From assembly GCF_000474745.1 (NCBI RefSeq), contig NZ_ASJR01000008.1:55870-119869 (forward strand): a DNA stretch of 64,000 nt, written 5' to 3'. Below, piece after piece: positions 1-8,147 of this stretch (position 1 is the first letter of the stretch; every line of letters starts with the position of its first letter). Under the pieces are notes generated by a model, which saw nothing but the letters and a program-made list of their open reading frames with translations, searched no databases and was not told where the DNA came from. A program made the translations under genes and the position numbers. This stretch comes from Chitinivibrio alkaliphilus ACht1. GTDB taxonomy: Bacteria > Fibrobacterota > Chitinivibrionia > Chitinivibrionales > Chitinivibrionaceae.

Positions 1-21
1 GCAGGAGAAGGAGGTTCGTCC

Positions 22-1350
22 ATGGTTCGTATGCTCCTTCGACCCGAACAAGCCTCCTCCTGGGCTACGAAGACTTCTGTGACACAAACCATCAATCAAC
101 ATATCTCTCTACTCTGTACCAATGCTCCCTCACCGTGGAGAAATGCGCTTCCCGATATTGGGCATATCCAACTTCGAGAAAACACAAACCTTGCAACAAC
201 GGCACAGGCCTTTTTTTCCGCCCTATTTATTGAAGACCTTCTTCCACCCACAGCTGGAAAGATTCATCTTAATTCATCCCTTGCAGCGCTTTCCATGGGA
301 TCTATCACTCACTACACCTTGGGAGGTACGGCGTCACTTCAACAGGGAACCATGCAGCAAAGCCTGTACGATGCAACCCCATTTCCTTCGTGGGGAGAAG
401 TTGAGCAATTATTCGCCGATCGCATGATCGTCTTCCCCCGTGTAACGACCCCATCCACCCAGAACAATAAAGCCTCCAGACACAAAGAAACATCGGACGA
501 TACATGGACACAGCAGGCATATGCCCTTATCCGAACAATTGTGTTACACCCCTACTACAATGTTGTTGTATCCATTCTCCTCGCCTGTACCCTTATACTA
601 TTGGCCCGTATTCTCATCTGTCGCCTGCGACGTACCCGACGTCCTGTTGCGCTGATATTTCCCCGTGCACTTCGGTCACAGCGCATGGGAACAAGGAAAC
701 ATGCCCCCACCATTGTACGCTATTTCCGTCAACGAGGCATACATTCCGTCAGCCCTGGATCACTCATCTCACTGGACAAAATGGTACAACATCGCATGCC
801 ACAGTTTTTTATTTTGGATGGCCGAAACAAGGCCGCTCTCACCTATCTACAGAAAAAAATCACCCGGTATCAACTCTCCTCTGCAGAAATTATCCTCATC
901 TTTTACATCCCTCCCCAGTATACACAAACCGTTTCACACGCCTTTGGAATGGCAACAACCTTGGTATACCCATCCATTCCTGTAGAGGAAGACTTAACGG
1001 CTGATCTGAAAAAACTCGACGCACAGGGAGAGGTTCTTTCAGGGCGCATAAAAGACACGGGGCTTTCTTCTGTTTTACAGATGTTGGAAACACAAAAAGA
1101 GAGTGGCTGTCTCGTGATTGAAGACGAATCTCCCGTATCTATTTTTTATTATGAAACAGGACGAATAGTACATGGGCAGGACCGTCTCGGCAATAGCGGT
1201 TTTGAGGCCCTGTTTACGGGGCTATCATGCACCTGCGGCACATTCCGATTTATTTCTGGAAAACATGCTCCAGTACATACGGTAAATCTTGGATCTATGG
1301 AGTTGCTTCTGGAATACTCACGCAAATATGATGAAGAACAGCATGCCTAA
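22..1350 (+). CDS. Membrane protein with C-terminal DUF4388 (PATAN-like) domain
   Basis: I do not recognise the first 170 residues. One membrane segment lies at about 178-200, followed by an Arg-rich stretch (CRLRRTRRP), which puts the C-terminal half in the cytoplasm. The last ~100 residues (SGRIKDTGLSSVLQMLETQKESG... then GRIVHGQDRLGNSGFEALF, split here) have the pattern of DUF4388/PATAN domains, found in gliding and twitching regulators and in two-component proteins. The region before it (about 210-320) may be a degenerate receiver. ATG 22 has an ideal AAGGAGG at 8-14, seven bases upstream. The frame is also open to the window edge, so a longer protein cannot be excluded. The end overlaps the start of recG. 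Function unknown; domain call moderately sure. Confidence 0.6.
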   Translation: MVRMLLRPEQASSWATKTSVTQTINQHISLLCTNAPSPWRNALPDIGHIQLRENTNLATTAQAFFSALFIEDLLPPTAGKIHLNSSLAALSMGSITHYTLGGTASLQQGTMQQSLYDATPFPSWGEVEQLFADRMIVFPRVTTPSTQNNKASRHKETSDDTWTQQAYALIRTIVLHPYYNVVVSILLACTLILLARILICRLRRTRRPVALIFPRALRSQRMGTRKHAPTIVRYFRQRGIHSVSPGSLISLDKMVQHRMPQFFILDGRNKAALTYLQKKITRYQLSSAEIILIFYIPPQYTQTVSHAFGMATTLVYPSIPVEEDLTADLKKLDAQGEVLSGRIKDTGLSSVLQMLETQKESGCLVIEDESPVSIFYYETGRIVHGQDRLGNSGFEALFTGLSCTCGTFRFISGKHAPVHTVNLGSMELLLEYSRKYDEEQHA

Positions 1351-3348
1351 GAAGTCTTCCGGCCCGCCCCGTCTTGATATTCTTTCTCCAATTACGGTGA
1401 TTCCGGGGCTTGGAGAGAAAAAAAACACGCCTTTGCCGAAAAGAACATTCACACCCTGCAAGATCTGCTCTACTTTTTTCCCCGAAGATTTCAGAATAAA
1501 GGGAGTGTTACTCCCATGGCAGAACTTACGGCGGGATGTGAAGCCCTTGTACGGGGAGAAATTACCCAAGTCCGCCTCGAACGACGACAACGCACCATGC
1601 TTCGTGTGGGCTTACAGGATGCCACGGGCCATATGGAGCTTATTTGGTTTTCCCGTGCCGCCTACCTGCAACGAGTTTTATCCCCGGGCAAAATCATCTC
1701 ATGTTTCGGCACGGTTCAGCTCTACCACACAGCGCAAATGGTGCATCCTGAATTTGATCTCACCGCCCAAGAAGGATCTAAAGATGAGCCGTACCAGCCC
1801 GTATATCCAACAAGTGAAGTCTTTTCTGCCGCACGAATAACCAGTACGGATATTCGTAAATTTATCCGATGGATATTTAAAAACCTCACACGATATCCTG
1901 AAAATATTCCCCGCGAGTTAGAAAAGAAATACACCCTTCCTCCCTTGGCCGACGCTCTCTACTTCTCTCATTTTCCAAAAGACCTTGCGGAACGAAAAAA
2001 CAAATGGTTTTTCCGTATTCAATTTGAAGAATTATATCAAACAGCCGTGCAACTGCATTGGAATCGTCGGGAATACACCTTGCCGGGGAGGTCTTTCACA
2101 GCGGGGGATGATCTTCAAAAAAGGTTTATCGACACACTTCCCTTTGCCCTTACAGCGGGGCAAGGCCATGCGGTGGAAACCTTACGCCGGCTCAGTGCCT
2201 CTGAAACAAAAATGCACATTCTTCTACAGGGAGACGTGGGATGTGGAAAAACAGTGGTCGCCTTTATCGCCGCGTTAAAAGCCCTTGCCGCAGGATTTCA
2301 AGTGGCATGGCTTACTCCAACAACCGTCCTTGCAGATCAATCATACCGCACAATAGCCGCATGGCTCTCCAGTGTGGGATATACAGCCCACTGCCTTACG
2401 GCCCATACCCCTGCAACAGAAAAGCGCAACATACTCCGCGAAACACGGTTGGGAAACGTTTCATGGCTTGTGGGAACCCATGCACTCCTTAACAACTCCC
2501 TCGAATTTTCATCCCTTGGCATGATTATTATTGATGAACAGCATCGATTCGGCAGTGCACAACGCCTTACCCTGCAAAATAAAAACCCACAGGCAGATCT
2601 TCTCATGATGTCTGCCACACCAATCCCAAAGAGTCTTGCGGCAACACTCTACAGCGACTTAGAAATTCTTTCCATACCAGATCTTCCTAAACATCGTCGT
2701 CCCGTTCAAACCCATCTTGTGCCACCTCAAAAAGTTCTTCCTATGTATGGATTTCTGGAAGAGCGTATTAGCCAGGGTGAGAAGGTGTTTTGGATTATTC
2801 CCCGCATTGATGAAGACATACGCTCTTCACGCATGGATCTTGAAAAACGCAAGGCAATTCTACAAGAACAGCTTCCTCAGCAAAGGGTATCTTGGCTCCA
2901 TGGAAAAATGCCGCCCCGTGAAAAGGAGGCCATTCTACAGGATTTTGCCACAGGCCCCGCGGGAATACTTCTGGCAACAACAGTCATTGAAGTGGGAGTT
3001 GATATTCCAGAAGCAACCGTTATGGTGATTGAAAATAGTGAATGCTTCGGCCTTGCCCAGCTCCACCAACTTAGGGGACGCGTGGGACGATCTTCACTAA
3101 AATCATGGTGCTTTCTCCTCTGCGGTGCAGAGACTTCTCCCACAAGTGTGGAGCGACTTCACACCTTTTGTTCCACCCATGACGGATTTACCGTGGCAGA
3201 GCAAGACCTTATGCTTCGCGGTACCGGTGAGGTGCTTGGCCACCGACAAAGTGGCTTTTCCGATATTATCTATTCAGATATCCTCACCCAGGCCCCTCTC
3301 TTTCAGGCCCTCCAAAAAGATATCGAAACCTTACTTATTCCTGAATGA
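1331..3348 (+). CDS. recG: ATP-dependent DNA helicase RecG, apparent -1 frameshift near 5' end
   Basis: RecG remodels stalled replication forks and Holliday junctions. The main open frame from 1516 carries the OB-fold wedge, Walker A (GDVGCGKT), DEQH box (IIDEQHRFG), MSATPIPKSLA, and the motif V/VI region ending QLHQLRGRVGR. The N-terminal family signature is split between frames. VIPGLGEKK is read from ATG 1328/1331/1343, while AFAEKNIHTLQDLLYFFPRRF lies one frame back. The switch falls in a run of eight A (1418-1425) that in the first frame reads A AAA AAC, a classical -1 slippery heptamer. Joined, the protein is about 670 residues, normal for RecG. The start overlaps the previous gene, suggesting translational coupling; the exact start codon is uncertain. 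A missing A, transcriptional slippage or ribosomal frameshifting would all explain it. Confidence 0.9.
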
Positions 3349-3664
3349 GATCATCCTTCTGCAAGATCCGTACGAACTCATAAGCCGGCTCTTCATAGGG
3401 ATGGCTCTCAAAAAGCGCCTCCATAACCGTAGCAACATGCTCTTGAGCAACCAAGGTCTCCACCCGATACTCTTCAACCACTTCCAGACGATCCGTTTCC
3501 CCTAAAAAAGGAGCGCTTCCCGAACCAGGACGAAACTGACCACATCCCCGTACTTCCCAACTACAACAGTCATAATTTCCCAATACACCGGCACCGGCAG
3601 AAAAGAGTGCCTCCTTCACGCGTTCCTTATATTCTGTTGGGACATAGACATACAGTTTATACAT
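3335..3664 (-). CDS. NIF3/YqfO-type small domain protein
   Basis: A 109-residue protein starting MYKLYVYVPTEYKERVKEAL, with a central GNYDCCSWEVRGCGQFRPG segment and the ending SHPYEEPAYEFVRI. This is the compact PII/CutA-like insert domain of NIF3 (YbgI/YqfO) proteins occurring alone; such proteins are often labelled structural toxin RtxA-like, which is misleading. Biochemical role unknown. The start ATG is preceded by TTGGAG at suitable spacing. Its 3' end overlaps the end of recG by 14 bases on the opposite strand. Confidence 0.75.
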   Translation of the reverse strand: MYKLYVYVPTEYKERVKEALFSAGAGVLGNYDCCSWEVRGCGQFRPGSGSAPFLGETDRLEVVEEYRVETLVAQEHVATVMEALFESHPYEEPAYEFVRILQKDDLIQE

Positions 3665-3695
3665 ACATACTCCAAAAAAAGCGTTTTTTTACGTA

Positions 3696-3711
3696 TGGCA
3701 TACTCCTTGCT
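3696..3711 (+). promoter_or_regulatory. Sigma54-type -24/-12 promoter
   Basis: TGGCATACTCCTTGCT places GG (3697-3698) and GC (3709-3710) exactly ten bases apart, as in the TGGCAC-N5-TTGCW consensus. It lies 32 bases upstream of the thioredoxin-like gene that starts at 3743. No enhancer site was recognised. Confidence 0.5.
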
Positions 3712-3742
3712 AATAAAATAGTACTTTAAAAAAGGAGTGTCC

Positions 3743-4102
3743 ATGAAACATATCGTATCTCTACTTTTTCTTCTTCTATTAAGTACAATCACCTTGGGAG
3801 AACCCCATGAGCCAAAAGGTGCCCTTCTGTTTTTTATTAACCCCACGGGCCGTCCCTGTATCATTCAGGATAAGGAGATTCAAGAAAATCTCACCCTCCC
3901 GGAGCAATTTGACCTTTCCTATATCAGTACTGACGTTCCCGCAGATAGATCTTCTTTCATGCAGTATGGCGTGCGCGCCTTGCCACAGCTTATATTAGTA
4001 GATTCAGAAGGAGATATCCTGCATCGCTTTCCACCGGGGATACAATCTGCGGCACAAATAGAAACAGCCCTTGCCAACAGCGCGAAAGGAGATTCCCAAT
4101 GA
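3743..4102 (+). CDS. Exported thioredoxin-fold protein with single-Cys active site
   Basis: A 119-residue protein with a cleavable signal peptide (MKHIVSLLFLLLLSTITLG). A short thioredoxin-like fold follows: beta strand GALLFFIN, a degenerate redox motif PTGRPC (Cys39; the first CxxC cysteine is replaced by Gly36), and a cis-Pro strand RALPQLILVDSEG. It is the only cysteine in the protein. Start ATG 3743 was chosen over in-frame GTG 3737 because AAAAGGAG at 3729-3736 sits right before it. The stop overlaps the ccdA-like start (ATGA), so the two are translationally coupled. The protein is probably the periplasmic partner of that transporter. With one Cys it may act through mixed disulfides rather than a CxxC cycle; this is inference. 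Confidence 0.7.
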   Translation: MKHIVSLLFLLLLSTITLGEPHEPKGALLFFINPTGRPCIIQDKEIQENLTLPEQFDLSYISTDVPADRSSFMQYGVRALPQLILVDSEGDILHRFPPGIQSAAQIETALANSAKGDSQ

Positions 4103-4731
4103 CCCCTCTTGATATATCCCTTGTATCCATACTCCTTGTTTTTTTTGCAGGCGTTGCAAGTGTTGCGTCTCCCTGTGTGTTTCCCCTACTTCCCATCATT
4201 ATGACAGGAACTGAGCAAGACAGTAAATACCGCCCCCTTCTTATTGTCCTTGGTATCACTCTTTCCTTTGTTCTTATGGGGGTGATTACTTCTGCCTTTA
4301 GCTCTCTCATACTGGGTCGCATGCGTTACATAGAAATTGGCGCTGGCATATTAATAATTATCTTTGGAGCTCTCCTTGCTGCAAATATCAACCTCTTTAA
4401 GCATATAACAATTCTACAAAAAATACCCACTCCAAAAGGAGGGGGCATTTCTGGTTTTTTCCTCGGGGTAACCCTTGGCATTGTATGGATCCCCTGCATT
4501 GGTCCAATGCTCTCTGGAGTGCTTGCCATGGTAGCCACGGAAGGAACCATGGCCGCTGGCATTCTGCTTCTATTCATATACTCCTTTGGACTTGCTATCC
4601 CCCTGCTTCTCGCGGGATACGCAACACAGGTCTTTCGAAAAAAGGTGGGGGCTTTTCAACAGCGCGGCACCATAATTCGAATTATAAGCGCGCTCATACT
4701 CATAGGGTTTGGCGTATATATCGCCCTGTAA
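4099..4731 (+). CDS. CcdA/DsbD-type thiol-disulfide electron transporter
   Basis: A 210-residue membrane protein with six predicted helices, the normal size for CcdA. It moves reducing equivalents from cytoplasmic thioredoxin across the inner membrane. The two functional cysteines are visible: Cys26 in ASPCVFPLLP and Cys133 in VWIPCIGPML, each beside helix-breaking prolines. A Lys/Gly-rich loop (KIPTPKGGG) separates the two three-helix halves. It is coupled by ATGA overlap to the upstream thioredoxin-like gene, and the pair probably supplies electrons to periplasmic or cytochrome-maturation thiols. No cytochrome c assembly genes are nearby. Confidence 0.88.
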   Translation: MTPLDISLVSILLVFFAGVASVASPCVFPLLPIIMTGTEQDSKYRPLLIVLGITLSFVLMGVITSAFSSLILGRMRYIEIGAGILIIIFGALLAANINLFKHITILQKIPTPKGGGISGFFLGVTLGIVWIPCIGPMLSGVLAMVATEGTMAAGILLLFIYSFGLAIPLLLAGYATQVFRKKVGAFQQRGTIIRIISALILIGFGVYIAL

Positions 4732-4742
4732 ATCAGGGCGAT
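4720..4742. terminator. Hairpin between convergent genes
   Basis: A perfect 9-bp stem (ATCGCCCTG / CAGGGCGAT) with loop TAAAT contains both stop codons of the convergent ccdA-like and esterase-like genes. There is no T-tract, so it may act as a bidirectional attenuating hairpin rather than a strong intrinsic terminator. Confidence 0.45.
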
Positions 4743-6028
4743 CCAAGGGGGGTCAAAGCGGTAGTCCTATGGATGTATATCATGCCATCATATCTATGTG
4801 GAACAAGACTGGGAACATAGTTTCCCTGCTCGTTATGCGGTTGATATACCACCCCAACAGCACGATGATTGATGGGGCTCATGAGGGGGCTCTCCTCGGA
4901 GATAGGGTGAGTAAAGTCAAGAAAGAAGAGGGAGTCTTCCTTCTGAGAAAAGAGGTTTTCAAGGCTTCCTTCCATGGGTTCAGGCATGGTCATCTCTTCC
5001 CAGGGAGCACCCCACTGCCTCCCCGCGATAACCTCTCCTTCACTGGTGGCAAAACCGAGAATACGAACCGCGGAATCTCCTAAACGCTCCCGGGCAACAC
5101 TGCCAATATTCACCTGTCCCACCTGCGCCATAATAGTCGCTCGGGCATCTCCAACATGCGTATTATGTGCCCAAACAATACCACGAGACTCACTTCCGTG
5201 AAAATCTCGTAATTGTTCTGTGGTAGAAAAGAAGTGTTTTGCCCGACTGTTCCAAGATTCTGGGCCCTGTTTTGTCGAAAGACGGAAAAATCGCTCAGCC
5301 CCGTGTATTGCGCGAGCTTTCTGCACCGCTGAAAAATAGGCGGGATCGCTTTTACCCGCCTCTCTCCGTGCTTTTTTGACACACGCCACAAGGCTATCCA
5401 TGGCGGAAGCACAGGAAGCACCCTGCTGAAAAACAGCACGGGCATAGGCTCGCTCATCGCGGTTATAGGGAGCAAAGCACCCCACATATTCAGCAACCTT
5501 ATCGGATTTATCCGGGATATGTATATCAACAAAATCTTGCAGAGCATCCATGGCCTCCCACTGCCCGTACACATCTACCCCGTAGAGCCCAACGTGCTCT
5601 TGAATAGGGCGAGATTCATTATACTCCCGCAGCCACTTGACAAAAGAAAGGAATTCTTCATTTGCCCACATCCATTGGGGCCATCGTTCAAAATCAGCTA
5701 TAATATCCCGGGCTGAACTATCGGTCTTTCCCCGGACAAATCGATTCAAGCGATGGAGAGGAACCCAATCACCCTCTACAGCTACAAAGGATATATCTCC
5801 AGATTCAATCAAACGTTTTGAAATTCCCGCACGCATGGTATAAAACTCCGCCGTTCCATGGCTTGCTTCTCCGAGAAGAATGAGTTGCTCATCTTCAAAA
5901 AAAGTATCTACAAAGGAAAAATCATCCTCTCCTTCAAGGGGAACCACGGGAAAAAAGTCTTCTGACTTTCCTAAGGTACAGGAAAGACATACTAAAACGA
6001 GAAAAGAAACAAGACAAATACTCTTCAT
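4733..6028 (-). CDS. Erythromycin esterase-like (EreA/B fold) lipoprotein
   Basis: About 431 residues. Signal of the erythromycin-esterase/ChaN-like family: LILLGEASHGTAEF near the N-terminus, FVAVEGDWVPLHRLNRFVRG, the WMWANEEFLSFVKWLREYN region, and HNTHVGDAR. Family members use conserved Glu/His residues; some open macrolide lactones, others are widespread hydrolases of unknown substrate. The N-terminus (MKSICLVSFLVLVCLSC) looks like a lipoprotein signal with an imperfect lipobox, so the enzyme is probably anchored outside the cytoplasm, unlike cytoplasmic resistance esterases. Start ATG 6028 is preferred to the longer frame because of AAGGA upstream. Nothing nearby suggests a resistance cassette. 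Confidence 0.8.
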   Translation of the reverse strand: MKSICLVSFLVLVCLSCTLGKSEDFFPVVPLEGEDDFSFVDTFFEDEQLILLGEASHGTAEFYTMRAGISKRLIESGDISFVAVEGDWVPLHRLNRFVRGKTDSSARDIIADFERWPQWMWANEEFLSFVKWLREYNESRPIQEHVGLYGVDVYGQWEAMDALQDFVDIHIPDKSDKVAEYVGCFAPYNRDERAYARAVFQQGASCASAMDSLVACVKKARREAGKSDPAYFSAVQKARAIHGAERFFRLSTKQGPESWNSRAKHFFSTTEQLRDFHGSESRGIVWAHNTHVGDARATIMAQVGQVNIGSVARERLGDSAVRILGFATSEGEVIAGRQWGAPWEEMTMPEPMEGSLENLFSQKEDSLFFLDFTHPISEESPLMSPINHRAVGVVYQPHNEQGNYVPSLVPHRYDGMIYIHRTTALTPLGSP

Positions 6029-6090
6029 AGGCCCATCCTTACTAGGGTATACCTGCAAGATATATGGAAAACACCGATGTATGCAAGGGA

Positions 6091-8052
6091 TCACCCCAAA
6101 CGGAAGTGTTCCACCATCCCCTTCAGAACATGCGTTTGCGATGCAAGCTCTTCAGCGGTAGCAGCAGCTTCCTCTGAAGCGGCAGCACTGCTTTGAACAA
6201 CCTCATCGATAGATTCAATTTCTTCCGAAATATGACGCACCGATTCCACCTGTTTCATACTTTCCGTATCAACCTCAGAGAGTGTGTCAGCAATATCTGA
6301 TACAGCAGTGGAAATCTTTTGAAACTGTTGTACCGTTGTATCGGTAAAGCTCCGCCCCTCATGTACAGAATCGATGGTTGTCTGAATTAGTTCTTCCGTC
6401 TGCCCTACTGCTTTTGCACTACGCCGGGCCAAATTACGAACCTCTTCAGCGACAACGGCAAAGCCTTTTCCATGTTTTCCTGCACGAGCAGCCTCTACAC
6501 TGGCATTTAAGGCAAGAAGATTTGTCTGAAACGCAATATCCTGTATCATTTGAATAACTGACCCAATCCGATTTGAAGCCTCTTCAATTCGCCCCATGGC
6601 AGAAACGAGTTCCTCTACCCGCTGTTCTCCCTGCTCTGCGGTATCAGATGTGGCAAGAGCGCTCTGCGAAGCAGAACGTACCTTTCCCGCAGTGGCATCA
6701 GACTGATCACGAAAATCGGTTATATTTTCTGTAATACGAACAAGAGACTCCGCTTGTTCAGACGACCCTGCTGCTAGGGATTGACTCAGCTCTGAAAGCT
6801 GATCTGCACCGGCATGTACCTGCACGGAAGAGTCGTTGATTCCATGAAGTGTCTCCAAGAGAGATTTCTGCATTTGCTGCAAGGAATTTCCCAGAGCATC
6901 CACCTCTGAATCACAGGTAATAGGCTCCGTAAGATCTCCCTCAGCAATACGCTGCAATGATTCCCCCTTGCCTCGTAAGGAGTCAACCATACGTGAAAGG
7001 GCCCGTACCAGCAACCCTATTTCATCTTCACTGGTGGCTGTAATTGATACAGATAAATCTCCAGCTGAAACCCCGTCGGCAAGGGTCACCGCAGAGGAAA
7101 TACTTTTTATGAGAGGACGAAGAAGAAATTGTGTCAAAAGCAAGGCGACACCAATTGCAATAGCCCCCATCAACAGAGAAATACGAAGCCCTCGTTGTAG
7201 GGGAGCCAAAAGCTCTGTTCTACTTGCAGTGGTAATCAGAATCCAGTCAACCCCGTCTATGGCTTGACTCTGAACATAATACTCATCTTCCTCCGTTGAC
7301 AAAAGAAAAGAGTGTTGATCTGCAGACAGTAAAGATGCGAGTTCAGCATCCCACCCAAGGGAATCACGTAATGATCCCTCTTCCAGAAGTTCCGGGTTGG
7401 AGTGAACAACAATATCACCGGTACTGTTTATCACAAAGGTTTCTCCAGAAGAGCCAATTGTATTGGAGGTCACCCGTTCTACGAGGTCTGCCAAGGGAAT
7501 ACTTACAGAAAAAAGGCCGAGAAATTCTCCATCAGCATCAACTCGATAGTTAATAAAGGCAATTTCCCCGTAAAGATGGTGGGTTGTATACACATTAATA
7601 TTAAAATCATCACCGCTTTCTGCAAACTCAGTAAACCATTGATCATCCTCTGTAAGACGTCGTAACTCATACTCTCCACCAACAACATTGTAATAGTTTT
7701 CCGTGTGTGCTGAAACAAAATTAGCACCACTGGTGGAAAATTGATTTGATACGCGGGATAATTTGTCAACCAGATCGGGAATACGCTCTTCATTCTCACC
7801 ACGAAGAATCCACTCTTTGAAAAAGGGGTCTTCTGCCATCGATCGGAGGCCAATCACGGCATTAAACAGGGATTGATGAATATCGTCTGTAATCGTGGCT
7901 ACAGTAAGAGGAATCTCCCGCTCAAGGAGACTCTCCTCCATACTATGCCATGATGTACGAGTTATTACGGCCGTAACCGCTCCCACAGAAAGAAAAAGAA
8001 TAGAACCAAAAAGAACCAAAAGTTTTGTTGATATACGCGACTGAATACGCAC
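6091..8052 (-). CDS. Methyl-accepting chemotaxis protein with dCache sensor
   Basis: About 653 residues. TM1 ([20 protein letters not shown]), a periplasmic double-Cache domain of ~250 residues (small-ligand sensing), TM2 ([19 protein letters not shown]), a HAMP domain, then a long coiled-coil signalling domain. The kinase-contact tip is clear: [19 protein letters not shown] followed by [20 protein letters not shown]. It controls CheA in flagellar chemotaxis. Start GTG 8052 is chosen because AGGGGGG lies a few bases upstream; the longer frame would start with TTG and runs through a promoter-like sequence. No che genes are in the window. Confidence 0.92.
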   Translation of the reverse strand: MRIQSRISTKLLVLFGSILFLSVGAVTAVITRTSWHSMEESLLEREIPLTVATITDDIHQSLFNAVIGLRSMAEDPFFKEWILRGENEERIPDLVDKLSRVSNQFSTSGANFVSAHTENYYNVVGGEYELRRLTEDDQWFTEFAESGDDFNINVYTTHHLYGEIAFINYRVDADGEFLGLFSVSIPLADLVERVTSNTIGSSGETFVINSTGDIVVHSNPELLEEGSLRDSLGWDAELASLLSADQHSFLLSTEEDEYYVQSQAIDGVDWILITTASRTELLAPLQRGLRISLLMGAIAIGVALLLTQFLLRPLIKSISSAVTLADGVSAGDLSVSITATSEDEIGLLVRALSRMVDSLRGKGESLQRIAEGDLTEPITCDSEVDALGNSLQQMQKSLLETLHGINDSSVQVHAGADQLSELSQSLAAGSSEQAESLVRITENITDFRDQSDATAGKVRSASQSALATSDTAEQGEQRVEELVSAMGRIEEASNRIGSVIQMIQDIAFQTNLLALNASVEAARAGKHGKGFAVVAEEVRNLARRSAKAVGQTEELIQTTIDSVHEGRSFTDTTVQQFQKISTAVSDIADTLSEVDTESMKQVESVRHISEEIESIDEVVQSSAAASEEAAATAEELASQTHVLKGMVEHFRLG

Positions 8053-8080
8053 AGAACCCCCCTGAATAAAGACATATTTC

Positions 8081-8109
8081 AGTCTATCTTCATGGACGTA
8101 TCCCGTCAA
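8081..8109 (-). promoter_or_regulatory. Sigma70-type promoter for chemoreceptor gene
   Basis: On the minus strand TTGACG (8109-8104), a 17-base spacer and TAGACT (8086-8081) lie about 30 bases upstream of GTG 8052. Spacing is ideal; the -10 matches four of six positions. No sigma28-type motif was seen. Confidence 0.4.
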
Positions 8110-8147
8110 GATTTTATTTGTCTAATAGCCCAATTTGGACAAGTACT

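Noticed and set aside
3737..3742. GTG 3737 as start of the thioredoxin-like gene
   Set aside because: It overlaps the AAAAGGAG that serves ATG 3743.
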